From Roseicyclus sediminis (GTDB lineage: Bacteria; Pseudomonadota; Alphaproteobacteria; Rhodobacterales; Rhodobacteraceae), in the NCBI RefSeq assembly GCF_025515305.1, contig NZ_JAOPHT010000006.1, forward strand, positions 62,001-126,000: DNA of 64,000 bases, written 5' to 3'. Position 1 is the first letter of the stretch, and the number at the start of each line of letters is the position of its first letter. Under the pieces are notes generated by a model. That model worked only from the letters and a program-made list of their open reading frames with translations. It was not told the DNA's origin and made no database searches. This document shows positions 8,876 through 18,856 of the stretch, piece by piece. The position numbers and the translations under genes are program-made.

Positions 8876-10807
8876 ATGAGCCTGCCCCCCGGTTTCCTCG
8901 AAGAGCTGAAGTCGCGCGTGTCCCTGGCACATGTCGCGGGCCGCAAGGTCATCTGGGACCGGAGGAAGTCGAATCAGGGCAAGGGCGACATGTGGGCGCC
9001 CTGCCCCTTCCACCACGAAAAGACGGCAAGCTTTCACGTCGACGACCGCAAGGGCTTCTACTACTGCTTCGGCTGCCAGGCCAAAGGTGACCTCTTCGCC
9101 TTCGTGCAGGAGACGGAGAACGTCGGCTTCATGGAAGCGGTCGAGCTTCTGGCCCGCGAGGCCGGCATGACGATGCCCGCCCCCGACCCCAAGGCGGCGC
9201 AGAAGGCGGACCGGTTGACCGAACTCGCCCGCGCGACGGAGGCGGCTGTCGGGTTCTACCGTCTGCAGCTTCGCACGGGCGCGGCCGCGGAGGCACGCGC
9301 CTACCTGGAACGCCGGGGGCTTTCAGCGGAAATGCAGGAGCGTTTCGAGATCGGCTTCGCGCCCGCAAGCCGCACCGCAGCGCTGCAGGCGTTGACCGGC
9401 AAGGGCATCGCCGAACGCGACGTGCTCGAGGCCGGCATCGCCACGAGGCCGGACGACGGACGGGCGCCTTTCGACGCCTTCCGCGACCGGATCATGTTCC
9501 CGATCCGCGACCCGCGCGGACGCTGCATCGGTTTCGGCGGGCGGGCGATGGACCCCAAGCAGTCCGCGAAATACCTCAACACCCGCGAGACGCCTCTCTT
9601 CGACAAGGGTCGCGCGCTCTACAACCACGGGCCGGCGCGCACCGCCGCCGGCAAGGGCCAGACGCTGATCGTGGCCGAGGGCTACATGGACGTCATCGCT
9701 CTGGTGGCCGCCGGTTTCCAGGCCGCCGTCGCGCCGCTCGGCACCGCGATCACGGAAGAGCAATTGCAGTTGCTCTGGCGCATCGCGGACGAGCCGGTGA
9801 TCGCGCTCGACGGCGACCGGGCCGGGCTCCAGGCCGCGATGCGGCTTCTCGACCTGGCGCTGCCGCATCTCGGGCCGGGCCGCAGCCTGCGGTTCTGCAT
9901 CCTCCCCGAGGGGCAGGACCCCGACGACCTGATCCGCTCGAAGGGCGCCAAGGCGATGCAGGAGGCGATCGACGCCGCCGAGCCGCTGGTGACGCTGCTG
10001 TGGCGCCGGGAAACGGAGGGGCAGGTGTTCGACACGCCCGAACGGCGCGCGGGCCTCGACCGCCGCCTGCGCGAGGCCGTGACCCGGATCAAGGACGTTT
10101 CGCTGCGCCGCCACTATGGCGAGGCGCTGTCCGAACTGCGCCGGGCGCTGTTCCGGCCGCAGCGGCCGGCGCGCGGCGAGCGCGGATCCTGGCGCGGGCG
10201 CGGTTTCGCCGAGGCGCCGCTCGCCCCCCTCGCCGCGACGCGGGCGCTTGTCGGTCAGCTCGAAGGCGATCGTTTGCGCTGTGCGCTGATCCTCGCAACC
10301 TTCTGCCGCTATCCCACGCTGCTCGATACATTCGAGGATCGGCTCGACCGGCTGGAGCCGCGCGATCCCGATGTGGCACGCCTTGCGCTGTTCCTGGCTG
10401 CCTGCCCCGAACGGGAGCCGGAAGCGCTCCGCGAGGCGATCGCGGCCGCCGGGCACCTGTCCACCCTTGAAAGCCTGGAGACGACGGGCCATCTGCGGAT
10501 CACGCCGTTTCTCGCGGGGCGCGACGACCCGTCGGCCGCCCGCACCTGCCTGGAGGAAGAATTCGCCAAGCACGCCGCAGTACGCGCCCTCGAAGACGAG
10601 TTGAGCGAGGCCGCACACGACCTCGCCGAGGGAACCGTGGAGGTGGACAGCACGCTCGCCTTCCGGCTCCGCCAGGCGGTCCGGGGCAAGCACGAAGCGC
10701 TTTTGCCCCGCGACGGACGACCGGCCGAGCAGTTCGGGGACACACCCGAGGCCCGTGCCGCGTTCCACGAGTTGCTAAACAGCGCCGGGCAAGCGAAGAA
10801 AAGCTGA
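8876..10807 (+). CDS. dnaG: DNA primase
   Basis: 643 residues, the normal length for DnaG, which makes RNA primers for Okazaki fragments at the replication fork. The CHC2 zinc ribbon is complete: C43, H46, C64 and C67 (CPFHHEK, YYCFGC). The catalytic TOPRIM domain carries the conserved glutamate in VAEGYMDV (about 267) and DGDRAG (about 312). The C-terminal part (from about 450) is the variable helicase-interaction region. The ATG at 8876 gives [15 protein letters not shown], matching alphaproteobacterial DnaG; an upstream ATG at 8825 is less likely. rpoD follows after 103 bases, the conserved macromolecular-synthesis pairing. Confidence 0.95.
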   Translation: MSLPPGFLEELKSRVSLAHVAGRKVIWDRRKSNQGKGDMWAPCPFHHEKTASFHVDDRKGFYYCFGCQAKGDLFAFVQETENVGFMEAVELLAREAGMTMPAPDPKAAQKADRLTELARATEAAVGFYRLQLRTGAAAEARAYLERRGLSAEMQERFEIGFAPASRTAALQALTGKGIAERDVLEAGIATRPDDGRAPFDAFRDRIMFPIRDPRGRCIGFGGRAMDPKQSAKYLNTRETPLFDKGRALYNHGPARTAAGKGQTLIVAEGYMDVIALVAAGFQAAVAPLGTAITEEQLQLLWRIADEPVIALDGDRAGLQAAMRLLDLALPHLGPGRSLRFCILPEGQDPDDLIRSKGAKAMQEAIDAAEPLVTLLWRRETEGQVFDTPERRAGLDRRLREAVTRIKDVSLRRHYGEALSELRRALFRPQRPARGERGSWRGRGFAEAPLAPLAATRALVGQLEGDRLRCALILATFCRYPTLLDTFEDRLDRLEPRDPDVARLALFLAACPEREPEALREAIAAAGHLSTLESLETTGHLRITPFLAGRDDPSAARTCLEEEFAKHAAVRALEDELSEAAHDLAEGTVEVDSTLAFRLRQAVRGKHEALLPRDGRPAEQFGDTPEARAAFHELLNSAGQAKKS

Positions 10808-10818
10808 ACGCGGCCTGT

Positions 10819-10835
10819 GCGAATCAGTGATTCGC
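10819..10835. promoter_or_regulatory. 17-base inverted repeat with two GANTC sites upstream of rpoD
   Basis: Perfect 8-base arms (GCGAATCA and TGATTCGC) separated by one base lie between dnaG and rpoD. Each arm contains a GANTC site (GAATC, GATTC), the recognition sequence of the alphaproteobacterial CcrM adenine methyltransferase. It could be an operator or a methylation-sensitive element for rpoD; the role is inferred. Confidence 0.4.
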
Positions 10836-10910
10836 GCTAGATGTGATTGCAGATGCAAGGGTCGGCGCCCGCGAATCGCGCCGCGCTCCCAGCACGAAAG
10901 GACGTTGCCC

Positions 10911-12905
10911 ATGGCCAAGGACACCGACGATCGCAAGACGGAAGGCGAAGAGGCCGACATCGGGCTCGACATGAGCCAGACAGCCGTCAAGAAGATGATC
11001 GCCGATGCGCGGGCCCGCGGGTACATCACCTACGATCAGCTCAACACCGTGCTCCCGCCCGAGCAGGTGAGTTCCGAGCAGATCGAAGACGTGATGTCGA
11101 TGCTGAGCGAAATGGGCATCAACGTCATCGAGGACGAAGAGGCCGACGAGGACGGCGACCAGAAGGGTGGAACGGATGTCGTCGAGACGTCCTCCTCCCG
11201 CGAGATCGCCGTTTCGACGTCGGAGACCGAGAAACTCGACCGCACCGACGACCCCGTCCGCATGTACCTGCGCGAAATGGGGTCCGTTGAACTTCTCAGC
11301 CGTGAGGGCGAGATCGCCATCGCCAAGCGGATCGAGGCCGGCCGCAACACGATGATCGCGGGCCTGTGCGAAAGCCCGCTGACCTTCCAGGCGATCACCA
11401 TCTGGCGCGACGAACTCCTCGACGAGGACATTCTGCTGCGCGACGTGATCGACCTCGACGCGACATTCGGCCGGTCGCTTGGCGAGGACGACGACGAACC
11501 CGTGGTCGCGCCCGCCGCGGGCGGTGTCGCCAACGCCAATGCCGAGCCCGCCGACAAGAGCGACGAGCCCGAGCTCGACGCCGACGGCAATCCCATCGCC
11601 CGTGACGACGACGAGGATGAGGACGACCAGGCCAACATGAGCCTCGCCGCGATGGAGGCGACGCTGAAGCCGCGGGTCCTCGACATTCTCGACCGGATCG
11701 CCGCGGACTACGTGAAGCTGTCCGAGATGCAGGACAAGCGCATCTCGGCCACGCTGAACGAGGATGGCAGCTTCTCGACCAACGACGAGGCGGTCTACCA
11801 GAAGCTTCGCTCCGAGATCGTGGAACTGGTGAACGAGCTTCACCTCCACAACAACCGGATCGAGGCGCTGATCGACCAGCTCTACGGCATCAACCGCCGG
11901 ATCATGGCCATCGACAGCGGCATGGTGAAACTCGCCGACCAGGCGCGGATCAACCGCCGCGAGTTCATCGACGAATACCGCGGCTACGAGCTCGACCCGA
12001 CCTGGGTGGAGCGGATGGCCGACAAGTCCGGCCGCGGCTGGCAGGCCCTGATGGACCGATCCCGCGACAAGGTCGAGGAGCTGCGCAACGACATGGCGCA
12101 GGTCGGCCAGTATGTCGGCCTCGACATCCAGGAATTCCGGCGGATCGTGAACCAGGTCCAGAAGGGCGAGAAGGAGGCCCGTCAGGCCAAGAAGGAGATG
12201 GTCGAGGCCAACCTCCGCCTCGTGATCTCCATCGCCAAGAAGTACACCAACCGCGGCTTGCAGTTTCTCGACCTTATCCAAGAGGGCAACATCGGCCTCA
12301 TGAAGGCTGTGGACAAGTTCGAGTACCGTCGGGGTTACAAATTCTCGACATATGCGACGTGGTGGATCCGGCAGGCGATCACCCGTTCCATCGCCGACCA
12401 GGCGCGCACGATCCGTATTCCCGTGCACATGATCGAGACGATCAACAAGCTCGTGCGCACCGGCCGCCAGATGCTCCACGAGATCGGCCGCGAGCCGACG
12501 CCCGAGGAGCTGGCCGAGAAGCTGCAGATGCCGCTGGAGAAGGTCCGCAAGGTGATGAAGATCGCCAAGGAGCCGATCTCCCTCGAGACGCCCATCGGCG
12601 ACGAGGAAGACAGCCAGCTCGGCGACTTCATCGAGGACAAGAACGCGGTCCTGCCCCTCGACAGCGCCATTCAGGAGAACCTGAAGGAGACGACGACGCG
12701 GGTCCTGGCCTCCCTCACCCCGCGCGAGGAGCGGGTGCTGCGCATGCGCTTCGGCATCGGGATGAACACCGACCACACGCTGGAAGAGGTCGGTCAGCAG
12801 TTCAGCGTGACCCGTGAGCGTATCCGCCAGATCGAAGCCAAGGCGCTGCGGAAACTGAAGCACCCCAGCCGCTCGCGAAAGCTGAGGTCGTTCCTGGATC
12901 AGTAG
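10911..12905 (+). CDS. rpoD: RNA polymerase primary sigma factor (sigma-70)
   Basis: 664 residues. Region 1.1 is at the N-terminus ([20 protein letters not shown]), followed by region 1.2 ([11 protein letters not shown]), a long acidic non-conserved insert (about 180-260, many Asp/Glu), regions 2.1-2.4 from about 440 ([20 protein letters not shown], ending [10 protein letters not shown]), region 3, and region 4.2 with the helix-turn-helix that reads the -35 box ([20 protein letters not shown]). The ATG at 10911 gives MAKDTDDRK and follows GAAAGGA at a good distance. It directs core polymerase to housekeeping promoters. Alternative sigma factors lack region 1.1, so the primary sigma call is secure. 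Confidence 0.97.
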   Translation: MAKDTDDRKTEGEEADIGLDMSQTAVKKMIADARARGYITYDQLNTVLPPEQVSSEQIEDVMSMLSEMGINVIEDEEADEDGDQKGGTDVVETSSSREIAVSTSETEKLDRTDDPVRMYLREMGSVELLSREGEIAIAKRIEAGRNTMIAGLCESPLTFQAITIWRDELLDEDILLRDVIDLDATFGRSLGEDDDEPVVAPAAGGVANANAEPADKSDEPELDADGNPIARDDDEDEDDQANMSLAAMEATLKPRVLDILDRIAADYVKLSEMQDKRISATLNEDGSFSTNDEAVYQKLRSEIVELVNELHLHNNRIEALIDQLYGINRRIMAIDSGMVKLADQARINRREFIDEYRGYELDPTWVERMADKSGRGWQALMDRSRDKVEELRNDMAQVGQYVGLDIQEFRRIVNQVQKGEKEARQAKKEMVEANLRLVISIAKKYTNRGLQFLDLIQEGNIGLMKAVDKFEYRRGYKFSTYATWWIRQAITRSIADQARTIRIPVHMIETINKLVRTGRQMLHEIGREPTPEELAEKLQMPLEKVRKVMKIAKEPISLETPIGDEEDSQLGDFIEDKNAVLPLDSAIQENLKETTTRVLASLTPREERVLRMRFGIGMNTDHTLEEVGQQFSVTRERIRQIEAKALRKLKHPSRSRKLRSFLDQ

Positions 12906-12943
12906 GATGGGCAATCCCGCCGACCGAACCCGGCGGGGGCCTA
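12903..12943 (+). terminator. hairpin after rpoD
   Basis: CCCGCCG (12916-12922) pairs with CGGCGGG (12931-12937), and TAGG (12903-12906) can pair with CCTA (12940-12943) outside it. It sits just past the rpoD stop. There is no T-run, so it is at best a weak or factor-assisted terminator. Confidence 0.4.
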
Positions 12944-12962
12944 CCCCGACTGCGAGAGCGAG

Positions 12963-13196
12963 ATGACCGCCCTCCGCCGCCTCCTTGACGCGCTGCCCCT
13001 CAGCGTCCTTCTGATCGCGAGCCTGACGCTCGGGCTCGCCCCGTTCTTCCCGGAACCCCACATCTGGGAGAAGCTGAAGATGCTTGCGGCGGGCGAGTTG
13101 ACCGAGGCCATCGACATCTTCGATCTAGCCATGCACGGAACCCCCTGGCTCCTGCTGGGCCTCAAGCTGACCGTCGGGCGACGGTCGCAGGGCTAG
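12963..13196 (+). CDS. small conserved membrane protein
   Basis: 77 residues with two hydrophobic segments (about 14-31 and 52-68) around a conserved-looking loop EPHIWEKLKML and DIFDLAMHGTPW. I have a memory of near-identical short proteins in roseobacters that are labelled RND transporter by automatic pipelines, but the protein is far too short to be one. The function is unknown. It starts 58 bases after rpoD and is separated from it by the hairpin; it is convergent with the dedA-like gene. Confidence 0.65.
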   Translation: MTALRRLLDALPLSVLLIASLTLGLAPFFPEPHIWEKLKMLAAGELTEAIDIFDLAMHGTPWLLLGLKLTVGRRSQG

Positions 13197-13226
13197 GACC
13201 GGCGGGGACAGGCGGGGACAGGCCCG

Positions 13227-13814
13227 TCACTCGTGCCCGTCGGCCGCCTCCCGTCGCGCGCGCCGGCGCTGCAGCAGCATCCGCCCCCCGACGATCAGAA
13301 CTCCCGCCACGATGGGGATCAACAGGGCGTGCTCGATCCTGTGAAGTCTGCCGATCAGGACCGTAACCGTCTGCCCGAGCAGGTAACCCAGACCGACACC
13401 GGTCACCCCCCATGCGAGGGCGGCGATCCCGGTCAGCAGGGCATAGGGAACGAACGACATCCTCGCCGCCGCCAATGTCAGGGGGCCCGCCGTCCTCAGG
13501 CCGGGGACGAAACGGAACACGAGGGCGAACAGCGTCAAGTTCCGGCTCAGCCGGGCGACCACGGGCGCGACATGGCGATGTTCCAGGATCCTCCGGGTCC
13601 GCGCACTGTCGCGGTGCCATCGGCCGAACCCGTAGATCAGGAGGTCCGAGAGGTAGCCCCCCGCGGCCGCCGCCAGGGCGACCTGCCAGAAGGCAAGGTG
13701 GTCGCGGTGGGCCATCACTCCGCCGAAGATCGCGACCGTCTCACCCTCGAGCGCCGTGCCGATAAAGACGGCAAGCGTTCCGTAGGTTTCGACGAAAGAT
13801 TCGAGCCAAGCCAC
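13227..13814 (-). CDS. DedA-family membrane protein
   Basis: 195 residues with several hydrophobic helices. The N-terminal region has the DedA signature glutamate and glycine cluster (FIGTALEGETVAIFGG), and the second half has RFVPGLRTAGPL, the conserved F-x-R-[FV]-x-P-G-x-R motif of the DedA/SNARE-associated family. Members flip or transport phospholipids or undecaprenyl phosphate across the inner membrane and affect envelope homeostasis. Which substrate this one handles cannot be told. It is a single gene, convergent with the small membrane protein and divergent from hlyU. Confidence 0.85.
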   Translation of the reverse strand: MAWLESFVETYGTLAVFIGTALEGETVAIFGGVMAHRDHLAFWQVALAAAAGGYLSDLLIYGFGRWHRDSARTRRILEHRHVAPVVARLSRNLTLFALVFRFVPGLRTAGPLTLAAARMSFVPYALLTGIAALAWGVTGVGLGYLLGQTVTVLIGRLHRIEHALLIPIVAGVLIVGGRMLLQRRRARREAADGHE

Positions 13815-13948
13815 GCTGACAGCTTTCGGTTACAGACCTTCGCAACCGCGGCACCGCTCCGGCGCGATGCGAGGCCACGAAAGGGTCGACAGGCTTCCAC
13901 GGGAGGCCCGCGTCGTTTATCCTTAACGGGTCCAAAGAGGTAACCGCC

Positions 13949-14221
13949 ATGTCAATCTTCTCCAAGCTTTTCGGCGGCGGTGGGTCCGCTCCTGGCCCCG
14001 AGCCGGAGGAGCATAACGGGTTCCGCATCTTCCCCGAGCCGCAATCGGACGCCGGCGGCTTCCGCATCGCGGGGCGGATCGAGAAGGAAATCGGCGGCGA
14101 GGTGAAGGTCCACCGCTTCCTCCGCGCCGACACGATCCAGTCGAAGGAGGAGGCCCAGCGCTTCACGGTGCTGAAGGCCCGCCAGATCATCGACGAACAG
14201 GGCGAACGCATCTTCGGCTGA
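13949..14221 (+). CDS. HlyU-family protein
   Basis: 90 residues, full-length for the HlyU family (about 90-100). It begins MSIFSKLFGGG and ends with KARQIIDEQGERIFG, both typical. The family is named after a Vibrio transcriptional activator of hemolysin, but these alphaproteobacterial homologues lack a clear DNA-binding motif and their role is unknown. It is preceded by AGAGGTAACC as ribosome binding site. It lies upstream of the DCC thiol oxidoreductase gene, 66 bases away. Confidence 0.85.
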   Translation: MSIFSKLFGGGGSAPGPEPEEHNGFRIFPEPQSDAGGFRIAGRIEKEIGGEVKVHRFLRADTIQSKEEAQRFTVLKARQIIDEQGERIFG

Positions 14222-14287
14222 GCCGGGCCCTGTCCCGGCGGCACCCTGCCGCATCCCTCCCCCGGCGCCCGGCGCTACCTGTCCGCC

Positions 14288-14749
14288 ATGAGCCGGGTTG
14301 AGGACCTTCCAGCCGTCCTGCAACGCGCCCTCGCCGGGCGCGACCTGATCGTGTTCGACGGGGAATGCGTCCTTTGCTCGGGCTTCTTCAGGACGATGGT
14401 GCGGCTGGACCGAACCGAACGCTTTTCCTTCGCGACGGCCCAATCGCCGCTCGGCGCCGCGCTCTATGAGGCGCTCGGCCTGCCGATCCGCGATTTCGAG
14501 ACCAACCTCGTGATCGTGGACGGTGTGATCCACCAGCGCCTCGATGCGTTCGCCGCCGCGATGGCCGCGGTGGGCTGGCCCTGGCGCGTGCTGTCCGCGC
14601 TGCGGTTCATTCCCCGGCCAATCGGCGATTTTCTATACCACCGGATCGCGCGGAACCGCTACGCGATCTTCGGGCGCTACGACACCTGCATGATGCCGGA
14701 GCCGGCACTTAAGGCGCGCTTCGTTGAGCATGCCGGCCGGACGGCCTGA
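14288..14749 (+). CDS. DCC family thiol-disulfide oxidoreductase (DUF393)
   Basis: 153 residues. The family motif DGECVLC (D24, C27, C30) is at the N-terminus after a hydrophobic strand (LIVFDGEC), and HRIARNRY with FGRYD follows near the C-terminus, as usual in DUF393/YuxK proteins. The CxxC-like pair suggests thioredoxin-like redox activity, though substrates are unknown. The next gene begins 2 bases after its stop, so the two are an operon. Confidence 0.88.
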   Translation: MSRVEDLPAVLQRALAGRDLIVFDGECVLCSGFFRTMVRLDRTERFSFATAQSPLGAALYEALGLPIRDFETNLVIVDGVIHQRLDAFAAAMAAVGWPWRVLSALRFIPRPIGDFLYHRIARNRYAIFGRYDTCMMPEPALKARFVEHAGRTA

Positions 14750-14751
14750 GG

Positions 14752-15276
14752 ATGCTCTACCGCCGCGCCCTCGGTGCCCCGTTCGACGACCTTCCCGCCG
14801 CGCTTCGGCACTTCCACATGACGCAGGCCGAGCATCGCTTTCGCGGACACGTCGATGTCACGCAAGGCAACGGCGCGGCGCGGCTGGCTGTCCGGCTGGC
14901 CGGGTTTCCCGTGGGAGCCGGGGAAATGCCCTTGACCCTTCGCCTCCGACGGGACGGCGCGCGGGAGGTCTGGGAACGCTGCTTCGACGGGCACGTCGCG
15001 CGCTCCGTTCAGTGGCTCTGGCGGCCCGGCATCATCGCGGAGCGGGTGGGGCCGGTCACGCTCCTGATGCGACCTGCCGTGGCAGAAGGCGTGCTGAGGA
15101 TGCCGGTTGTCGGGATGCTAGGCGCAGGAATCCGCCTTCCGGCGCGGGGCCTTCTGAAAGGCGGCGGGGTCGAGCGGGTGGGGCCGACCGGCGCCATCCA
15201 GTTCGACGTCACGGCAACGGCGCCGATCCTCGGCCACCTGATCCGGTACCGGGGCGACCTGACGCCGGACGGCTAG
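14752..15276 (+). CDS. DUF4166 domain protein
   Basis: 174 residues beginning [15 protein letters not shown]. The pattern (a short N-terminal lead, RHFH, a glycine-rich beta-rich core with [13 protein letters not shown], then GHLIRYRG at the end) fits DUF4166, which is often found next to or fused with redox or saccharopine-dehydrogenase-like proteins. The biochemical role is unknown. It is translationally close to the DCC gene (2-base gap) and overlaps by 4 bases the 3' end of the convergent meaB. Confidence 0.75.
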   Translation: MLYRRALGAPFDDLPAALRHFHMTQAEHRFRGHVDVTQGNGAARLAVRLAGFPVGAGEMPLTLRLRRDGAREVWERCFDGHVARSVQWLWRPGIIAERVGPVTLLMRPAVAEGVLRMPVVGMLGAGIRLPARGLLKGGGVERVGPTGAIQFDVTATAPILGHLIRYRGDLTPDG

Positions 15277-16268
15277 TCTTCTGCGCCAAGGCCCCGGATC
15301 ACCGCCTGTGCCGCGGCCTCGGGGCTGATATCGCCGCGTACGACCGCCTTGGCCTGCGCAGCCATTTCCGCACGCACTCCGGGCTCGGCCAGCCGCCGCA
15401 GCAGCCCTGCCCTGACTTCTTCCTCGAACCAGTGGGCCGCCTGCTCCGCGCGCGTCCTGTCCCACCAGCCGCTTTCCCGTCGCAGCCCGGCCAACGCCTG
15501 CATCTCGGCCCAGGCCGCCGCCAGCCCCTCTTCCGTCACCGCCGAGACCGGCAGCGCCTTGGGGAACCCCTCGGGGTCCTGCGGACGATGGCGCAGGAGC
15601 CTCAGCGCGCCGGCATAATCCGCGACCGTCCGCGTCGCCGTGGCCTTGAGGTCCCCGTCCGCCTTGTTCACGAGGATCAGGTCGGCCATCTCCATGATCC
15701 CGCGCTTCACGCCCTGCAGCTCGTCTCCGCCTGCGGGCGCCAGCAGCAGCACGAAGAGGTCGCACATCTGCGCCACCATCGTTTCGGACTGGCCCACGCC
15801 CACCGTCTCGATCAGCACGACGTCGAAACCCGCCGCCTCGCACAGCGCCACCGCCTCGCGCGTCCGGCGCGCGACGCCGCCGAGGTGGGTCGATGAGGGC
15901 GAGGGCCGGATGAAGGCCGCCTTCTCGCGCGACAGCCGCTCCATTCGCGTCTTGTCGCCGAGGATCGAGCCGCCCGACCTCGCCGAGGAAGGGTCGACGG
16001 CGAGGACCGCAACGCGCAGTCCCTGCCCGATCAGCATCATCCCGAAGGCCTCGATGAAGGTGGACTTGCCCACGCCCGGCGTGCCCGACAGCCCGATCCG
16101 GAGCGCCTGCCGCCCCGCCCCCCGAAGCCGCTCGAGCAGCGCCGCGGCCTCGCCGCGGTGGTCGGCCCGCGTGCTCTCGACCAGCGTCACGGCCCGGGCC
16201 AGTGCGCGCCGGTCGCCCGCGAGGATCCTGTCGGCGAGCGTTTCGGTGTCGGTCATCGGGCGCTTCAT
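15273..16268 (-). CDS. meaB: methylmalonyl-CoA mutase-associated GTPase MeaB
   Basis: 331 residues when started at MKRPMTDTE (16268), which has GGCAGAG just upstream; the internal ATG at 16256 is an alternative. It is a G3E-family P-loop GTPase: Walker [11 protein letters not shown] at 61-70, the switch segment [10 protein letters not shown], and the guanine-specificity motif NKAD. MeaB protects and reloads the B12-dependent methylmalonyl-CoA mutase (propionyl-CoA route). The mutase itself is not in the window. A related family, ArgK/MeaB of the lysine-arginine-ornithine system, is the same protein family under an old name. Confidence 0.93.
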   Translation of the reverse strand: MKRPMTDTETLADRILAGDRRALARAVTLVESTRADHRGEAAALLERLRGAGRQALRIGLSGTPGVGKSTFIEAFGMMLIGQGLRVAVLAVDPSSARSGGSILGDKTRMERLSREKAAFIRPSPSSTHLGGVARRTREAVALCEAAGFDVVLIETVGVGQSETMVAQMCDLFVLLLAPAGGDELQGVKRGIMEMADLILVNKADGDLKATATRTVADYAGALRLLRHRPQDPEGFPKALPVSAVTEEGLAAAWAEMQALAGLRRESGWWDRTRAEQAAHWFEEEVRAGLLRRLAEPGVRAEMAAQAKAVVRGDISPEAAAQAVIRGLGAED

Positions 16269-16441
16269 CTCTGCCGTGGGCGCGCGGAACCCCTGGCCCC
16301 GCGCATGGCCTCCTCTTTGACCGCAAGCGCCCTTCCCTGTCCAGCCCGGCCCTGTTTGCACCGGACGCAGGGGGGAGTTGACGCGGGACGCCCTGCCGCC
16401 GATCTATGGCCCCCGTGCGGATCATCGGAAAGACCTGAGCC

Positions 16442-18853
16442 TTGGCGCTACCGATCGACGATGTCCTTCCCAAGCTGATCGGGGCGCTGGACGCGGCTGG
16501 ACGCGCAGTGCTTCAGGCTCCACCCGGGGCGGGCAAGACGACCGGCGTTCCGCCTGCGCTCCTCAAGGCCGGAGCGGCCGGCAGGATCCTCCTTCTGGAA
16601 CCCCGACGCCTTGCCGCCCGCGCCGCCGCCGAACGCATGGCCGAGATGCTGGGCGAGCCCTGCGGGCAGACGGTCGGCTACCGCATCCGGGGCGAGGCGC
16701 AGGTCTCGAAGTCAACCCGGATCGAGGTGGTGACCGAAGGGATCCTGACACGGATGCTGCAGGACGCGCCCGACCTGCCGGGCATCGGTACCGTCATCTT
16801 CGACGAGTTCCACGAACGCGCGCTGAACGCCGATCTCGGCCTCGCGCTGGCGTGGGAGGCGCGCGGCGCGCTGCGTCCCGACCTGCGCATCCTCGTGATG
16901 TCGGCGACGCTCGACGCCGGGCCGGTCGCCGCGATGCTCGACGACGCGCCGCTGATCTCGTCGGAGGGGCGCGCCTACCCGGTGGAGACCCGATGGCTCG
17001 ACCGTCCGCTGCCCGCGACGACGCGGTGGGAGGACGCGATGGCGGACCTGATCCTGCGGGCCATGTCGGATGCGGCCGGAGGCTGCCTCGCCTTCCTGCC
17101 GGGCGAGGGCGAGATAAGGCGCGTCGCCGCCCTCCTCGGCCCGCGCCTGCCGGGGGATGTCCACCTCCGCCCGCTCTACGGTGCGCTGCCCTTCCGCGAG
17201 CAGCGCGCCGCGATCCGGCCCGAAACGGAAGGCCGCAAGCTGGTGCTGGCCACCTCCATCGCGGAAACCTCGCTGACCATCGAGGACGTGCGCATCGTCG
17301 TCGACGGCGGACGCGCGCGACGGGCGCGGTTCGATCCCGGCACCGGCATGAGCCGCCTGGTCACCGAACCCGTCTCGCGTGCCGAGGCCGATCAGCGGCG
17401 CGGTCGTGCGGGGCGCGTGGCCGAAGGCGTCTGCTTCCGGCTCTGGGCGCGGGGACAGGAGGGGTCGCTCCCCGCCTTCCCGCCCGCCGAGATCGAGGCC
17501 GCCGACCTCGCGGGACTGGCGCTGGAACTGGCGCAATGGGGCGGCGCAGAGGGACTGCGCTTCCTGACGCCGCCACCGGAAGCTGCGCTGACCGAGGCGC
17601 GGGCGCTCCTGCAGGACCTCGGCGCGCTCGATCATGCCGGACGGATCACCGCCCACGGGCGGGAACTGGTGCGCCTGCCGCTTCACCCGCGCCTCGGCCA
17701 CCTGCTGAGGCGCGGGGGACCGGGATCGGCGCGGATGGCGGCGCTGCTCGCCGAGCGTGACCCGCTGCGCGGACAGGGCGCGGACCTCGCCCTTCGGCTT
17801 CGGGCGCTGGACGACCCGAAGGGCCTCGGCGCCGACCCCGCCATCACGGCCCGCATCCGGGAGGAGGCGAAGCGGCTGAAGCGCCACGAGGCGGGTGACC
17901 CGATGCCACCCGGCGCGCAGGCGGCGCTGGCCTATCCCGATCGTATCGGACTGCGCCGTCCGGGCGAGGCGCCGCGCTACCTCCTGTCAGGTGGCACCGG
18001 CGCGGCCCTGCCCGAAGGCGACCCTCTGGGGCGGGAACGCCTGATCGTGGCCACCGATCTCGACGGCGACCGGCGCGAGGCGCGCATCCGGCAGGCGGTG
18101 GCACTGGTCGAGGCCGATCTGCACATGGTCCATGGTGACCGGATCGCATGGCGCGAAACCTGCCGCTGGTCGAAGCGGGAGGGCCGGATCGAGGCGCGGC
18201 GGCAGGAGATGCTCGGCGCGCTGGTGCTGACGGACCGGCCCTTGACCGATCCCCCTCCCGAGGCCGTTGCAGCGTCGATCTGCGAGGGGATCCGGACCCT
18301 CGGCCTCGACGCGCTCGGCTGGTCGAAGCGGGCACGCCTCCTGCGCGCGCGGATCGGACATGCGCGGGTGCGCGACGTCTCGGACGACGCGCTGCTCGCC
18401 GCGCTGGAGGACTGGGCCCTGCCATTCCTGGACGGCATCCGGGACGCCGGTGGTCTGGGTCGCTTCGACCCCCATGACGCGCTGCGCGCCTGGCTTGGCT
18501 GGGAGGGAATGGCCGAGGTGGACCGCCTTGCGCCCGAGCATTGGGAAACGCCGCTCGGCCGCCGCCTCCAGATCGACTATGGCGGGGACGCGCCGGAAAT
18601 CGCGGTGCGCCTGCAGGAGGTGCTGGGCGAGACGGTCCATCCCGTGATCGGCCCGGCCCGCGTGCCGATCCGCCTCGTCCTTCTGTCCCCGGCCCAGCGC
18701 CCGATCCAGGTGACGACTGACCTTCCCGGTTTCTGGACCGGATCCTACGCCGACGTGCGCAAGGACATGCGCGCCCGGTATCCGCGCCATTTCTGGCCGG
18801 AGGATCCGACGGTGGCTGACCCGACGCTGCGGGCGAAACCGCGCGGAACCTGA
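16442..18853 (+). CDS. hrpB: ATP-dependent helicase HrpB
   Basis: 803 residues, the family length. DEAH-box helicase with Walker A APPGAGKTT at about 26-34, motif II FDEFHER near 120, motif III MSATLD, motif VI QRRGRAGR and the HrpB-specific C-terminal domain. The biological role in bacteria is still poorly defined (RNA or DNA unwinding, cell-envelope effects). The frame opens with TTG at 16442 giving MALPIDDVLP, which matches HrpB starts (LPIDDVLP); no ATG in frame lies nearby. It is a single gene, convergent with the DUF2235 gene. Confidence 0.93.
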   Translation: MALPIDDVLPKLIGALDAAGRAVLQAPPGAGKTTGVPPALLKAGAAGRILLLEPRRLAARAAAERMAEMLGEPCGQTVGYRIRGEAQVSKSTRIEVVTEGILTRMLQDAPDLPGIGTVIFDEFHERALNADLGLALAWEARGALRPDLRILVMSATLDAGPVAAMLDDAPLISSEGRAYPVETRWLDRPLPATTRWEDAMADLILRAMSDAAGGCLAFLPGEGEIRRVAALLGPRLPGDVHLRPLYGALPFREQRAAIRPETEGRKLVLATSIAETSLTIEDVRIVVDGGRARRARFDPGTGMSRLVTEPVSRAEADQRRGRAGRVAEGVCFRLWARGQEGSLPAFPPAEIEAADLAGLALELAQWGGAEGLRFLTPPPEAALTEARALLQDLGALDHAGRITAHGRELVRLPLHPRLGHLLRRGGPGSARMAALLAERDPLRGQGADLALRLRALDDPKGLGADPAITARIREEAKRLKRHEAGDPMPPGAQAALAYPDRIGLRRPGEAPRYLLSGGTGAALPEGDPLGRERLIVATDLDGDRREARIRQAVALVEADLHMVHGDRIAWRETCRWSKREGRIEARRQEMLGALVLTDRPLTDPPPEAVAASICEGIRTLGLDALGWSKRARLLRARIGHARVRDVSDDALLAALEDWALPFLDGIRDAGGLGRFDPHDALRAWLGWEGMAEVDRLAPEHWETPLGRRLQIDYGGDAPEIAVRLQEVLGETVHPVIGPARVPIRLVLLSPAQRPIQVTTDLPGFWTGSYADVRKDMRARYPRHFWPEDPTVADPTLRAKPRGT

Positions 18854-18856
18854 GGC

